A DNA stretch of 64,000 nucleotides. It comes from Rhizorhabdus histidinilytica. Lineage in GTDB: Bacteria; Pseudomonadota; Alphaproteobacteria; Sphingomonadales; Sphingomonadaceae. The stretch is from NCBI RefSeq assembly GCF_900167915.1, contig NZ_FUYM01000009.1:62001-126000 (forward strand). The letters run 5' to 3'. This document shows positions 16,325 to 25,836 of the stretch, piece after piece. The notes below the pieces were generated by a model, which was not told the DNA's origin, did no database searches, and worked only from the letters and a program-made list of their open reading frames with translations. The position numbers and the translations under genes are program-made. Position 1 is the first letter of the stretch. Every line of letters starts with the position of its first letter.

Positions 16325-17791
16325 TCAATACACATCCCTGTCCCAGATCAGCCGCCACACCGTCTCCAGGATGATCCGGAGGTCGAGCATCAGCGACCAG
16401 TTCTCGATATAGTACATGTCATATTCGACCCGCCGCTTGGCGCGTTCGACCGTCGCGATCTCGCCGCGCAGGCCGCGCACCTGCGCCAGGCCGGTAATGC
16501 CGGGCTTGACCCGGTGGCGTGCCGCATAACCGCGCACCGCCTCGAAATAATAATCGTCGCCGACCTTCATCCGGGTCGCGTGCGCGCGCGGGCCGACGAT
16601 CGACATCTCGCCGGTCACGACATTGAACAGCTGGGGCAGCTCGTCGATCGACAGCCGGCGGATGATGCGGCCCACCGGCGTCACCCGGCTGTCGCCGCGC
16701 ACCGTCCGCTCGGCGCCGCTCTCGTCCTGTCGGTCGACGTACATCGACCGGAATTTCAGCACGCTGATCTTGACGTTGTTGAAGCCGAACCGCTCCTGCC
16801 GGAACAGCACCGGCCCCCGGCTGGTGAGCTTGATCGCGATCGCGGTCAGCAGCATCAGGGGCGAGAAGAGGATCAGGCCCAGGATCGCCACCGCCCGGTC
16901 CTCGATCGCCTTGAGGATGCGGTTGAAATCGCGCATCGGCCGCTGCCACAGCGCGAACAGAGGCAGCGATCCGATGAAGCGCATCGAATATTGCTGCGAC
17001 AGGTCGAGCGCCTCCCGCGGCATCAGGCAGATGTCGACCGACACGCGCTGCAGCGCCTCGGTGATCTGGTCGAGCCGGGCCTGGCTGATCATCGGCAGGG
17101 CGATGATAACCATGTCGACGTCTCCCTGGGCGATGCGATAGACCAGCGCGTCGAGCGATCCGATGAAGGGCACCGTCCAGGGCGCCTCGCGCTCGATCCG
17201 CGTGGTCCGGTCGTCGGCGATGCCGACCACCGTGACATAAGGCAGCCGTTCGAGCTCGAGCAGGCGCAGCACCCGTTCCGAACTGGCGAGGTCGGCGCCG
17301 TAGATGGCGATGCGCTGACCGATATGGCCCGCCTGCACCAGGTACCAGACCAGCTTGCGGACGACGAAGCGGCTGACGAACAGCAGCGCGGCGGTGAGGC
17401 CCAGATAGCAGAGCGCGAGGCCGGACGAGAAGGGCTTGGCCTGGCCGAGCTGCCAGATCGTCGCGAACACCAGCAGTGCGGCGAGGAGGAACTCGAACGC
17501 CACCGCCTGGTCGCTGTCGCCGCCCCGGCCCATCGGATGCGCATAGCTGTTCCGCGACAGGCGGATCAGGAAGAAATTGACCCCGACCAGCACCGCCACG
17601 TTGACGTGCTGCTCGATGAAATAGCGCGGGCCGAGGATCAGTTCATAGGCGAGCGGCGCGAGCAGCGAGCCGAGCACCAGGCACAGCAGGTCGACCCCCA
17701 GGATGATCGTCGCGATCACGTTGGAGGTGAAGCGATATTTGCGCGACCGGAGTTCCGTCGGCGGCGCCTGCCCCTCGCTTACGTTCAGCAT
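16325..17791 (-). CDS. Polyprenyl-phosphate sugar-1-phosphate transferase (WcaJ/PssY type)
   Basis: A 488-residue initiating glycosyltransferase that loads the first sugar phosphate onto undecaprenyl phosphate for exopolysaccharide synthesis. The N-terminal half has about four membrane helices and a CoA-binding-like Rossmann domain (IAIYGADLASSERVL). The C-terminal sugar-transferase domain has KFRSMYVDRQDE, VTPVGRIIRRLSIDELPQL and GPRAHATRMKVGDDYY. The start (MLNVSEGQ) overlaps the stop of the upstream TPR gene by 7 bases, indicating an operon. The first sugar cannot be read from sequence. Confidence 0.92.
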   Translation of the reverse strand: MLNVSEGQAPPTELRSRKYRFTSNVIATIILGVDLLCLVLGSLLAPLAYELILGPRYFIEQHVNVAVLVGVNFFLIRLSRNSYAHPMGRGGDSDQAVAFEFLLAALLVFATIWQLGQAKPFSSGLALCYLGLTAALLFVSRFVVRKLVWYLVQAGHIGQRIAIYGADLASSERVLRLLELERLPYVTVVGIADDRTTRIEREAPWTVPFIGSLDALVYRIAQGDVDMVIIALPMISQARLDQITEALQRVSVDICLMPREALDLSQQYSMRFIGSLPLFALWQRPMRDFNRILKAIEDRAVAILGLILFSPLMLLTAIAIKLTSRGPVLFRQERFGFNNVKISVLKFRSMYVDRQDESGAERTVRGDSRVTPVGRIIRRLSIDELPQLFNVVTGEMSIVGPRAHATRMKVGDDYYFEAVRGYAARHRVKPGITGLAQVRGLRGEIATVERAKRRVEYDMYYIENWSLMLDLRIILETVWRLIWDRDVY

Positions 17792-19389
17792 GCCGCGCCC
17801 GTCCTGCCACAAGTCGAGGCGGCTTGCCCAGCGGCACGAGCGGCGCGCCGGCTTTCGAGTATCCGGCGCAGCTTCAGCCCACCCGGCACCTGTTCGATTC
17901 CCTCCATCACTTCCTCGACGCAGGCGGCGTCGTCGAGCGACAGGCACAGCTCGCCCCGAATCCGCCACCCTTCGCGCGACAGGGGATTCTCGCGGGTGAA
18001 GCGGCGGGCCACGTCGAGCGCCATCGGCCCGCGCCGCGTCCGCAGCAGATGGTCGACATAGGCCTGCAGCATGTCCCCGTCGTCCGACAACTCCTTCATC
18101 GCATTGGCATAGGCCCCGTCGGCGAGCACCGGCTCGCCCCGACGGACATAGATGTCGGCGAGCGCGACGCGGCCCTCGACCATGCGCGGGTTGTCGCTGG
18201 CGAGAAGCTGCGCATCGCGCAACGCGCCGGCGAGATCGCCTGCCGCCGTCGCCACCCGCACCCGCATCAGCAGCGCGCGGGGATTGCTCTCGTCGAAGCG
18301 CAGGATGCGGTCGACCAGCGCCTTCGCCTCCCTGCCCCGGCCGAGCCCGGACAGCGCGCCGGCATAGAGGACGTCGGCCTCGACCCGCCCGGCAGTGATG
18401 TCCCCCATGTCGACGAAGGGGCGCAGCACCGCCTCGGCCTCGGCGAAACGCCGCTGGTCGAGCAACAGATGGCCGAGTGCGATCTTCATCGGCCGGTCGC
18501 CAGTCCGGTCGACAAAGCGCCGGGCCCCGTCGACGTCGATCCGGTCGCTGCCGACCTCGTTCCACAGGTCGACGATCCGCTGCTGGATCGCAGCGTCGCC
18601 GCGATGCGCCCGCAACAGCCGCGCGAGCAGTTCGAGCGCGCGGCCGGGCCGGCCGTGCTCGTAGAGCATCCGGGCATATTCGAAGCGCAGGTCGGCATTG
18701 TCGGGTTGCAGCGCGAACAGCTTGGCGAAGGTGCGCGCCACGCGAGGGAAATCGTCTTTCGTGCCGTAGAGATCGAGCAGGGTCAGCAGCTTGGCGACCG
18801 ATTCGCCGTCGGCCGCGATGGCCTTTTCGAGCTCGGCGATAGCCCCGTCGCGATTGCCCTCGAGGTTGAGGACGCGGGCGCGCAATATCTTGCCGCCCTC
18901 ATTGCTCGGATCGATCGCCAGCATCCGCTCGGCGATCGCGCGCGCGGCGGGCAGGTCATGGCGCACGGCCGCGACCGAACCCTTGACGAGCAGCATGCGC
19001 AGCGAGCGCGGCTGCTTTCCGAGCATCTGGTCGGCCAGCCGCTCGGCATCGTCATAGGAGCCGCCGGAATAGGACAGCTCGGCCATCGCCTGGATCGCCT
19101 CTGCATCGTTCGGATCGAGCTCGACGAGCCTCGCATAGGCCTCATAGGCTTCGAGCAGCCGTCCGGTCGCCAGCTCGACCCGCGCCAGTCGCGCCCAATA
19201 TTCGGGAATGTCGTCCTGGGCCGCCAGCGCGCGCTTGATCTCCACCCGCGCGGAATAGAAGTCGCGCCGGGCATAATAGACGTCGTAACGCGCCGCCGCC
19301 TTCGAAGCCTTCTCCTCGGCCGAGCCGCAGGCGACCAGCATCAGCAGCGCAGCCGCCGCGATGAAGCGTGCCAAGCCCGAAGCGATCAC
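17785..19389 (-). CDS. TPR-repeat lipoprotein of exopolysaccharide/PEP-CTERM loci (PrsT-like)
   Basis: A 534-residue lipoprotein: signal and lipobox ALLMLVACG at the N-terminus, then serial tetratricopeptide repeats from about residue 30 to 480 (for example ARLVELDPNDAEAIQAMAEL, LLARLLRAHRGDAAIQ). TPR lipoproteins of this kind accompany exosortase and EPS gene sets and probably scaffold the secretion machinery. I chose the GTG at 19389, preceded by GGAAAGGGA, because the lipoprotein signal begins there. The sugar transferase gene overlaps downstream. Divergent from the glycosyltransferase at 19471. Confidence 0.85.
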   Translation of the reverse strand: MIASGLARFIAAAALLMLVACGSAEEKASKAAARYDVYYARRDFYSARVEIKRALAAQDDIPEYWARLARVELATGRLLEAYEAYARLVELDPNDAEAIQAMAELSYSGGSYDDAERLADQMLGKQPRSLRMLLVKGSVAAVRHDLPAARAIAERMLAIDPSNEGGKILRARVLNLEGNRDGAIAELEKAIAADGESVAKLLTLLDLYGTKDDFPRVARTFAKLFALQPDNADLRFEYARMLYEHGRPGRALELLARLLRAHRGDAAIQQRIVDLWNEVGSDRIDVDGARRFVDRTGDRPMKIALGHLLLDQRRFAEAEAVLRPFVDMGDITAGRVEADVLYAGALSGLGRGREAKALVDRILRFDESNPRALLMRVRVATAAGDLAGALRDAQLLASDNPRMVEGRVALADIYVRRGEPVLADGAYANAMKELSDDGDMLQAYVDHLLRTRRGPMALDVARRFTRENPLSREGWRIRGELCLSLDDAACVEEVMEGIEQVPGGLKLRRILESRRAARAAGQAASTCGRTGAAC

Positions 19390-19470
19390 TTGCCAGCCGT
19401 CCCTTTCCGCCCGATGACGGGCAGCCAGAACCCATCGGGGTCGCGCGATCAATAGGGCAAAGTGTAAAAC

Positions 19471-20451
19471 ATGACCTTTCCCGATATCGCCGTGGTGGTG
19501 ATCGGCCGCAACGAGGGGGACCGGCTGGCCCACTGCCTGCGATCGGTGGAGGGCATGCGAACGGTCTATGTCGATTCCGGATCGAGCGACGGCAGCGCCG
19601 ATCGCGCGCGGGCGGCGGGAGCCGAGGTGATCGAGCTCGACGCGGCCGGCGGCTTCTCGGCGGCGCGCGGACGCAATGCCGGGATCGAGCGGCTGCTCGC
19701 CGATCCGGCGATCATCCATGTCCAGCTGCTCGACGGCGACACCCGGCTCGATCCGGGCTGGCTGGCGGCGGGGAAGGCGGCGCTCGACGCCGATCCTGCG
19801 CTGGGCGCCGTGTTCGGGCGGCTGCGCGAACAGGATGCCGACGGATCGATCTACCGCTGGATGTGCGATCTGGAATGGGCCGTCCCGTCCGGCCTGGCCG
19901 ATGCGTTCGGCGGCAATGTGCTGGCCCGCGCGGCGGCGCTGCGCGACACCGGCCTCTACCGGGCGGACCTGATCGCGGGGGAGGATCCCGATTACGCGCT
20001 GCGCATGCGAGCGCGCGGCTGGCGCATCCTGTCGCTCGCCGTGCCGATGGGCATCCATGATTCGGGGATCGACTGCTTCGGCCTCTGGTGGCGGCGGACG
20101 ATCCGGGCGGGCCGTGGTTTCGCCGCGCTGGCGGCGCTGCACCCTGCGGTGGCGGCCCCTGGCTATGCGCGCAGCCGGGCCCGTATCCTGTTCTGGGCCG
20201 GTGTGCTCCCTCTCGTGGCGGTTGCCGGGCTGGCACTGGGGATCGCGATCGATCGCCGCTGGCTGTTGCTGGCGCTCGCCGCGCTGCTGGTCGTCGCGGC
20301 GCAGACCATCCGGGTGACGGCACGCGAAAGCCGCCGCCACGCGCCGCTGCGCGCTTTCGCTCTGTCGCTGTTCCTGACCATCGGCAAATATGCCGAGATG
20401 ATCGGGCTGCTGCGCCATCACTGCGACCGGCTGCGCGGGCGAAGGCGATGA
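19471..20451 (+). CDS. Family 2 glycosyltransferase with C-terminal membrane segments
   Basis: A 326-residue GT-A fold enzyme. The nucleotide-sugar site starts VVVIGRNEGDRLAHCLRS, the metal motif is LLDGDTRLD, and the acceptor-side acid is in AGEDPDYALRMRARG. Two membrane helices near the C-terminus (AGVLPLVAVAGLALGIAI; LLALAALLVVAAQ) tether it to the inner membrane. It likely adds a sugar to the lipid-linked repeat unit. The stop overlaps the next glycosyltransferase start by 4 bases. Confidence 0.9.
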   Translation: MTFPDIAVVVIGRNEGDRLAHCLRSVEGMRTVYVDSGSSDGSADRARAAGAEVIELDAAGGFSAARGRNAGIERLLADPAIIHVQLLDGDTRLDPGWLAAGKAALDADPALGAVFGRLREQDADGSIYRWMCDLEWAVPSGLADAFGGNVLARAAALRDTGLYRADLIAGEDPDYALRMRARGWRILSLAVPMGIHDSGIDCFGLWWRRTIRAGRGFAALAALHPAVAAPGYARSRARILFWAGVLPLVAVAGLALGIAIDRRWLLLALAALLVVAAQTIRVTARESRRHAPLRAFALSLFLTIGKYAEMIGLLRHHCDRLRGRRR

Positions 20452-21590
20452 CCGAGGTCGCGGCCTGGCTGATCGTCGCGCTGCCGGCGGTCGCGACGCT
20501 GATGCTGGCGATCGAGCTGGCGGCAGGGCAATGGCCCGTCCGCCCGCCACCGGCACCGCGCGGCGATCCGCGCATCGCCGTCGTCATCCCCGCGCATGAC
20601 GAAGAGGCAGCGATTGCCGCCGCCGTCGCCGCCGCGCGCGCCGCCGCGCCGTCCGGCGCCCGGCTGCTGGTCGTCGCCGACAATTGCACCGACGGCACCG
20701 CCGGCCGTGCTCGTGCCGCCGGGGCCGAGGCGATCGCGCGCGACGATGTCGCCCGGCGCGGCAAGGGCTTCGCGCTCGCCTTCGCGCGCGACCATCTGGC
20801 CGCCGACCCGCCCGATGTCGTCGTCGTCGTCGACGCCGACTGTGCGGTCGCGGGCGATGGCATCGCCCGGCTCGCGGCGGCCGCCCATGCCCAGGGCCGG
20901 CCGGTCCAGTCGGCCTATCTGATGCGGCCCGCGCCCGAACGGGGCGCCCTGGTCGCGCTGTCGGGCTTCGCCTTCCTCGTCCGCAATCTCGTCCGGCAGC
21001 GGGGGCTCGCCCGGCTCGGCGCACCGGCGTTGCTGACCGGATCGGGCATGGCCTTCCCCTGGGCTGCCTTCGCCGCCGCCCCGCTCGCCACCGACGACCT
21101 CGCCGAGGACCTGGCGATCGGCATCGCGCTGGCGCGGCAAGGCCATCCTCCGGTCTTCGTGCCGCAGGTCGCGACCTGGTCCGATCCGGCGCGGCGCGGC
21201 GCCACCCGCGCCCAGCGCGGGCGCTGGGAACAGGGCTTCCTGCGCACCGCACGCGCCACCACCCTACCCCTGATCGCCACCGGGCGCCGGCCGCTCGTCT
21301 GGCTCGGCCTGCACCTGCTGGTGCCGCCGCTCGCCCTGCTCCTCATCGTCGACGGCGCAGTGCTGGCGCTGCTCGCCCTGCTTGCATCCCCCGCCCCCTT
21401 CGCGCTGCTGGCGGCGCTGCTCGGTGTGACGGGCGCACTGCTGCTGCTCTGCTGGTGGAGATTCGGTCGCGACCAGCTTTCGGCGGGCCGGCTGCTACTG
21501 ATCCCGGTCTATGTGCTGTGGAAGCTGCCGCTCTATCTCGCCGCCGCGCTGCGGCCCGAGCGGCGCTGGATCAGGACCGAGCGGGACTAA
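20448..21590 (+). CDS. Membrane glycosyltransferase family 2
   Basis: A 380-residue GT2 enzyme with an N-terminal membrane helix (AAWLIVALPAVATLMLAIEL), the donor region VVIPAHDEEAAIAAAV, the DADCAVAGD metal site, the EDLAIGIAL acid and an RAQRGRWEQG motif, equivalent to the Q-x-x-R-W box of processive GT2 enzymes. Two or three further helices close the protein. The Q-x-x-R-W box suggests a transferase related to cellulose or N-glycosyltransferases; single or repeated addition cannot be decided. Translationally coupled to the preceding gene. Confidence 0.9.
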   Translation: MTEVAAWLIVALPAVATLMLAIELAAGQWPVRPPPAPRGDPRIAVVIPAHDEEAAIAAAVAAARAAAPSGARLLVVADNCTDGTAGRARAAGAEAIARDDVARRGKGFALAFARDHLAADPPDVVVVVDADCAVAGDGIARLAAAAHAQGRPVQSAYLMRPAPERGALVALSGFAFLVRNLVRQRGLARLGAPALLTGSGMAFPWAAFAAAPLATDDLAEDLAIGIALARQGHPPVFVPQVATWSDPARRGATRAQRGRWEQGFLRTARATTLPLIATGRRPLVWLGLHLLVPPLALLLIVDGAVLALLALLASPAPFALLAALLGVTGALLLLCWWRFGRDQLSAGRLLLIPVYVLWKLPLYLAAALRPERRWIRTERD

Positions 21591-21599
21591 AACATCGAA

Positions 21600-21649
21600 C
21601 CGCTCATCCTTAGGAGCCATTGAGCAAAGGCCCTCCTCAGGATGAGCGG
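21600..21649. repeat. Short palindromic repeat (family R5, copy 2)
   Basis: CCGCTCATCCTTAGGAG at the left pairs with CTCCTCAGGATGAGCGG at the right. It lies between convergent genes and is a shortened relative of the repeats at 513-633 and 36511-36628. Confidence 0.7.
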
Positions 21650-21688
21650 ATACGGGCACGTCAATCAACCGCACGATACTCTAAGCCA

Positions 21689-23242
21689 TCAGCGCTTCAG
21701 CCGCTCGATCGCCTCGAGCACCGCCCGGCGCTTCGGCGTCTCGCTGAGCGGCTGTCCGCTATATTCGGTCATGCCGAAGGCGGCGTTGCTTCCCGCCGCG
21801 CCGCTCGATGCGAGCAGCATCAGCATGTCGCCGAACTGGCGATCCCAGACGTCGAGATATTTGCGATAGCTGTCGGCCATGCGCGGGTCGCGGTTGAGGC
21901 GCGGGATGAGGGTCGCGTCCTTGCCCGAATAGGTGATGTGCTGGCCGCCCTCATAGCCGAGGAAGCGCAGGCCGCGCGCATCGGCCATCTGCTTGGCCCG
22001 GAGCGCAGGCACGAAGGTTTCCTGGACCATCTCGTCGAGCTTCGCGAAGAGTGGCCCCAGATCGCTGGTGTCGGCCGGCGGTTCGAGCAGCAGCGCCTGC
22101 CCGAAATAGGGCGCCATGGCGAGGGCATCGAGGTGCGACGCGGTATCCTGATAGTCGAGCGCGATCGTCATCAACTCGGGCCAGGCGTTCTGGCCCGACA
22201 ATATCCGGACGATGCGCGGCATCTGTCCGGCAAAGACCCTCTCCCAGATCCTGAAGGACTGGGTGACCTTCTGGGCGTAGCGCCGCATCCGCGCCTCGTC
22301 GCGGTTGCTGCCGAGCTTGGCGAGTTCGCCTTCCGCCAGCGCCTGCCGCGCGGCTGGGAAGCTCATGTTCCAGATCTCGTTGCCGATCTCGACATAGGCG
22401 GTCCGGCCCGGATCGAGATGGTCGCGGACATAGGTCGCGAACCGCTCCATCGATTCGTCGTCGGTGTTCCACGGCATCACGAACCAGGGATCGACCTTGG
22501 CCTGGTTCGCAAGCAGGACGAGATATTCGACGGCGACGCCCTGCGGGCCGCCCTGGATCGTCGAGGTCGGCAGGGTGCGTTGCGCCCAGTTCCCCGCGAC
22601 ATTGCCGTTCGCCGCCTGCCAGTCGAGATAGCGGATCGCCTTGTACGGGCGCAGGCCATCGACGAAGGCGCGGTCGAACACGGCCTTGCGGTCGGCCCCC
22701 GCCTCGCGGCAATCGATGTGGCGTACCGGATCGGCAGGATCGGTCATATCGAGGCGGATCAGCGCCTTGGTCCCGGCCGGCCAGGTGAAGTCGAAGCGGC
22801 CCGGCGACGCCTTGCCGTCCTTGACCCCGATTCCGCCGAGAACCCCCTTGCCGTCGTAGAAGCAGGTGATCGCGACGTCGCTCCGATAGGCCGCGGCGGG
22901 CCGGACGAGCGCCATTGCGGCGATCTCGCCGGGTGCCAGCGACCGGATCGTGCTCTCCTGGTCGATCCGCGCGGGATCGAAGTCCTTCCAGCCGTTGTGC
23001 GGGGCCTGCCATATCCCGCCCGCGGCGAGGTTCATGAAGGCGCGCTCGTTGCTCCAATAGGCCGGATAGCTGAGATTGAGGCCGAAGGCGGTCGGCCGGT
23101 GCGGCACCGGCGCGGCCTGCGTCGCGGCGCGCGCCGGTGCCGTGAACGAATTGCCCTCTTCTGGATGGTTGACCTTCGCGATCAGGACACACAGCATGAT
23201 CGCCGCAACCGGAACAATAGTTCGGACGATCCACTGCTTCAT
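21689..23242 (-). CDS. Membrane-anchored putative glycoside hydrolase (clan GH-A-like)
   Basis: A 517-residue protein with an N-terminal membrane anchor (IVPVAAIMLCVLIAKV), then about 480 residues outside the cytoplasm. The stretch TAYVEIGNEIWNMSF has the Asn-Glu acid/base pair of clan GH-A glycosidases, and FLGYEGGQH late in the protein is a plausible nucleophile Glu. An N-terminal beta-rich region (IDCREAGADRKAVF) may be an accessory domain. Within an exopolysaccharide locus it may trim or release polymer. The start at 23242 is chosen because the anchor begins there. No exact family was recognised. Confidence 0.7.
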   Translation of the reverse strand: MKQWIVRTIVPVAAIMLCVLIAKVNHPEEGNSFTAPARAATQAAPVPHRPTAFGLNLSYPAYWSNERAFMNLAAGGIWQAPHNGWKDFDPARIDQESTIRSLAPGEIAAMALVRPAAAYRSDVAITCFYDGKGVLGGIGVKDGKASPGRFDFTWPAGTKALIRLDMTDPADPVRHIDCREAGADRKAVFDRAFVDGLRPYKAIRYLDWQAANGNVAGNWAQRTLPTSTIQGGPQGVAVEYLVLLANQAKVDPWFVMPWNTDDESMERFATYVRDHLDPGRTAYVEIGNEIWNMSFPAARQALAEGELAKLGSNRDEARMRRYAQKVTQSFRIWERVFAGQMPRIVRILSGQNAWPELMTIALDYQDTASHLDALAMAPYFGQALLLEPPADTSDLGPLFAKLDEMVQETFVPALRAKQMADARGLRFLGYEGGQHITYSGKDATLIPRLNRDPRMADSYRKYLDVWDRQFGDMLMLLASSGAAGSNAAFGMTEYSGQPLSETPKRRAVLEAIERLKR

Positions 23243-23318
23243 CGTCAACCGTGCCCGTCCCCGCCTCCGATCCCTGGGCTTTATGGGCGGGGTGCCCAAA
23301 AGGAAAGTGCAGACTCTC

Positions 23319-24344
23319 ATGCTATGGACGGTGGCGGCCCCCTTCTTCACCGGCGGCGACGAAGGCGACCGCTGGCTCGACGATCTGGTCGACGCCCCCG
23401 CCCACCGATTTCTGAAGATTCCCGCCGCGCCGTCGCACGGCGGCGACTGGCACCGGCGCGCGACGCGGGCGACGCCGGTCGGGCAATGGCTGCGGCATTG
23501 GCGTCAGTCGGCGCGGGCGCTCGATCGCGGCGAAGGCGTGGTGACCGTCTTCCCCCAGCTCGCCCTGACCGCCGCGATCCAGCGCCGGATCGGGCGACGC
23601 GACACGCCGATCGTCGCCTGGTGCTTCAACGTCGGCCGCTTTCCGACGGGGTGGAAACAGCGCCTCGCGAGCTTCTTGCTGCGGTCGATCGACATGTTCG
23701 TCGTCCACAGCCGGGGCGAGGTAGCGCTGCTGCGCGACAGGTTGATGATCGACGAGGCGCGGGTCTGCTTCGTCCCGCTACAGCGCGCCGCCATTCCCGT
23801 CCTCGCCGAAGAGCAGACGGAGGCGCCGTTCGCGCTCGCCATGGGATCGGCCAACCGCGACTATGCGACGCTATACGAAGCGTGCCGGCGCACCGGGCTG
23901 CCGCTGGCGCTGGTCGCCGCGCGCCGCGCGCTACCGGCCGAGCAGCCGCCGCCGAACGTCACGCTGCACGCCAATCTCGATCCCGTCGCCTGCCTGCGCC
24001 TTGCCCAGCAGGCGCGCCTCTCGATCGTCCCGCTCGCCGACGTCGCGGCCGCTTCGGGTCAGATCACGATGGTCGAGGCGATGCGGATGGGCCGTCCGCT
24101 GATCGTCACCGACACGATCGGCAGCCGAGACTATGTCGTCGACGATGCGACCGGCCTGCTGGTCCCGCCGCGCGATCCGGCAGCGCTGGCGGCGGCGATG
24201 CAGCGGCTATGGGACGACGCGGCGCTGCGATCGCGCCTCTCCTCCGGAGCCCGGCGCTTCGCCGAGGACAACCTGTCCGACGAAGCCGCGGCAGCAGCCC
24301 TCGTCCGCATCCTCGACGCGGTCGCAACGCGCCGTCAGGGCTAA
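23319..24344 (+). CDS. Glycosyltransferase with GT-B fold (group 1/GT4-like)
   Basis: A 341-residue GT-B enzyme. The C-terminal donor domain shows ASGQITMVEAMRMGRPLIVTD, where GT4 enzymes have the E-x7-E signature, and the nearby GLLVPPRDPAALAAAM. The N-terminal domain is short (VAAPFFTGGDEGDRWL). The ATG at 23319 is favoured by AAGGAA upstream; an in-frame ATG at 23283 is possible. It ends 4 bases into the convergent flippase gene. Acceptor and donor are unknown. Confidence 0.85.
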   Translation: MLWTVAAPFFTGGDEGDRWLDDLVDAPAHRFLKIPAAPSHGGDWHRRATRATPVGQWLRHWRQSARALDRGEGVVTVFPQLALTAAIQRRIGRRDTPIVAWCFNVGRFPTGWKQRLASFLLRSIDMFVVHSRGEVALLRDRLMIDEARVCFVPLQRAAIPVLAEEQTEAPFALAMGSANRDYATLYEACRRTGLPLALVAARRALPAEQPPPNVTLHANLDPVACLRLAQQARLSIVPLADVAAASGQITMVEAMRMGRPLIVTDTIGSRDYVVDDATGLLVPPRDPAALAAAMQRLWDDAALRSRLSSGARRFAEDNLSDEAAAAALVRILDAVATRRQG

Positions 24345-25702
24345 CCGATAGCCGCCAATCCAGCCGCGACGACGTTGCGAGCCAGGAACCAGCTTAGCAC
24401 GGCGCCCGGCACCAGAGCGGCGGTCAGCGCCGCATAATAGAGCCCGTGCTGGCGCAGCCGGAAAAGTCCCTGCCGGCGCAGCAGTGCGATGCTGTAGAGC
24501 AGCGCGCCGAGCTCGGCTACGGTCAGCGCGAGCGGCAGCGCCAATGCGCCGAGCGGCCGGAAGAAGGCGATGATCCACAGGACGAACAGCCCGAACCGCA
24601 GCAGGTTCGCGTGCAGGATCGGCGCGGTCCGCCCCATCGCGACCACGGTCTGGATGTTGGCGAAGCTGTCGAGATCGAAACCGACCCGCAGCAGCAGCAC
24701 CGTGAAGTAGATCCAGCCATATTCGTAGCGATGGTCGAACAATATCCCGAACAACGCCGGCGCGGCGCCCATCCCGAAGCCGATCCCGGCGAAGAGCAGC
24801 AGGAACTGGCGCCGGCGGGCGGCGTAGAAGACCGCCGCCAGGCGCTCGGGCCCTTCACGCCACGCGCGCGACACCAGCGGGAAGAAATAGCGCTCGACAT
24901 AGTTGCGCCCGAAGGGCTGGGCGGCGAGGGCGAGGTTCGACGGCAGGATATAGGCGCCGAAGCCGGCCATGCTGAACAGCCGCGCGAACAGGAATTTGTC
25001 CGACTGGGTGAGCAGCAGGGTCAGCAGGCTCGACGGCAGTACCCAGCGCGAGAAACGCGTCAGTTCCGTCGCGGCGCCCCGATTCCAGGCGAGCCGCGAC
25101 CCGCCCTCGATCATCCGGAGGGTGAGCAGCATCCGCGCCGCCGCGCCGACATAGAGCCCGGCGAGCAGGGCGCGGTAATCGGGCACCATGAGGCACAGGA
25201 CGAGGTTGAAGGCGACCTGCACCGCCAACGCGCCGAGCTCGACCAGGCAGACGGTCCCCACCCGCCCCTCGCGCTGGGCGAGCAGCAGCGTCATCGGACA
25301 GAGCGCATTCACCAGGAACAGCGGCGCCATCGCCGCGATCGGCGACGCCAGTTCGGGTTTTTCGAGGAACAGCGTGACCGGCCAGGCGGCGAGCAGCATC
25401 GCCAGCGTCAACAGTCCCGACTGGCCGAGCCGGATCGTCCAGAGAACGTCGAGCAGGCGGCGATCGCCGCCGCGCCGGTGCCGGACGACAAAGTCGAGGA
25501 AGCCCAGGTCCGACATCATCGTCAGCGTCACCATGATCGAGACGATGATGCCGACGACGCCGAACGCGTCCGGATCGAGCAGCCGGGTGAGGACGATGTT
25601 GCCCCCCAGCCGCAGCACCAGCGTCGCGGCGGTGAAGACGAACACCGTCGTCCCTGCCTCGTCGCGCATCAGACGCGCCATGGCAGCGAAACGCCTAAGC
25701 AC
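24341..25702 (-). CDS. Polysaccharide flippase (Wzx/oligosaccharide exporter family)
   Basis: A 453-residue protein with 12 or more predicted helices and family features such as RLGGNIVLTRLLDPDAFG at the start. Wzx-type proteins move undecaprenyl-linked repeat units across the inner membrane to the polymerase side. It lies among glycosyltransferases and 1.8 kb from the O-antigen ligase/polymerase, so the Wzx/Wzy pathway is the natural reading. Confidence 0.9.
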   Translation of the reverse strand: MLRRFAAMARLMRDEAGTTVFVFTAATLVLRLGGNIVLTRLLDPDAFGVVGIIVSIMVTLTMMSDLGFLDFVVRHRRGGDRRLLDVLWTIRLGQSGLLTLAMLLAAWPVTLFLEKPELASPIAAMAPLFLVNALCPMTLLLAQREGRVGTVCLVELGALAVQVAFNLVLCLMVPDYRALLAGLYVGAAARMLLTLRMIEGGSRLAWNRGAATELTRFSRWVLPSSLLTLLLTQSDKFLFARLFSMAGFGAYILPSNLALAAQPFGRNYVERYFFPLVSRAWREGPERLAAVFYAARRRQFLLLFAGIGFGMGAAPALFGILFDHRYEYGWIYFTVLLLRVGFDLDSFANIQTVVAMGRTAPILHANLLRFGLFVLWIIAFFRPLGALALPLALTVAELGALLYSIALLRRQGLFRLRQHGLYYAALTAALVPGAVLSWFLARNVVAAGLAAIG

Positions 25703-25836
25703 CGGACCCCTCGCCGGGGCGCGGTTGACGATCGGCTATGGGCAAAAGCAGATTGCAGGCTAACATCGCTTCACCCCTTCCCGCAGCCGGCTTGATCGTG
25801 TGTAGGGTGCTGGGCGGGCTTGGAAAGTGGGAAAAG

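Noticed and set aside
16325-18565. A fusion of sugar transferase with upstream sequence
   Set aside because: The upstream part is out of frame with the TPR gene and lacks similarity; the start at 17791 overlaps the TPR stop, as expected for an operon.
19712-20863. Arg/Pro-rich minus-strand frames across the two GT2 genes
   Set aside because: Their composition is typical of antisense frames in GC-rich DNA; the plus strand holds clear GT2 motifs.
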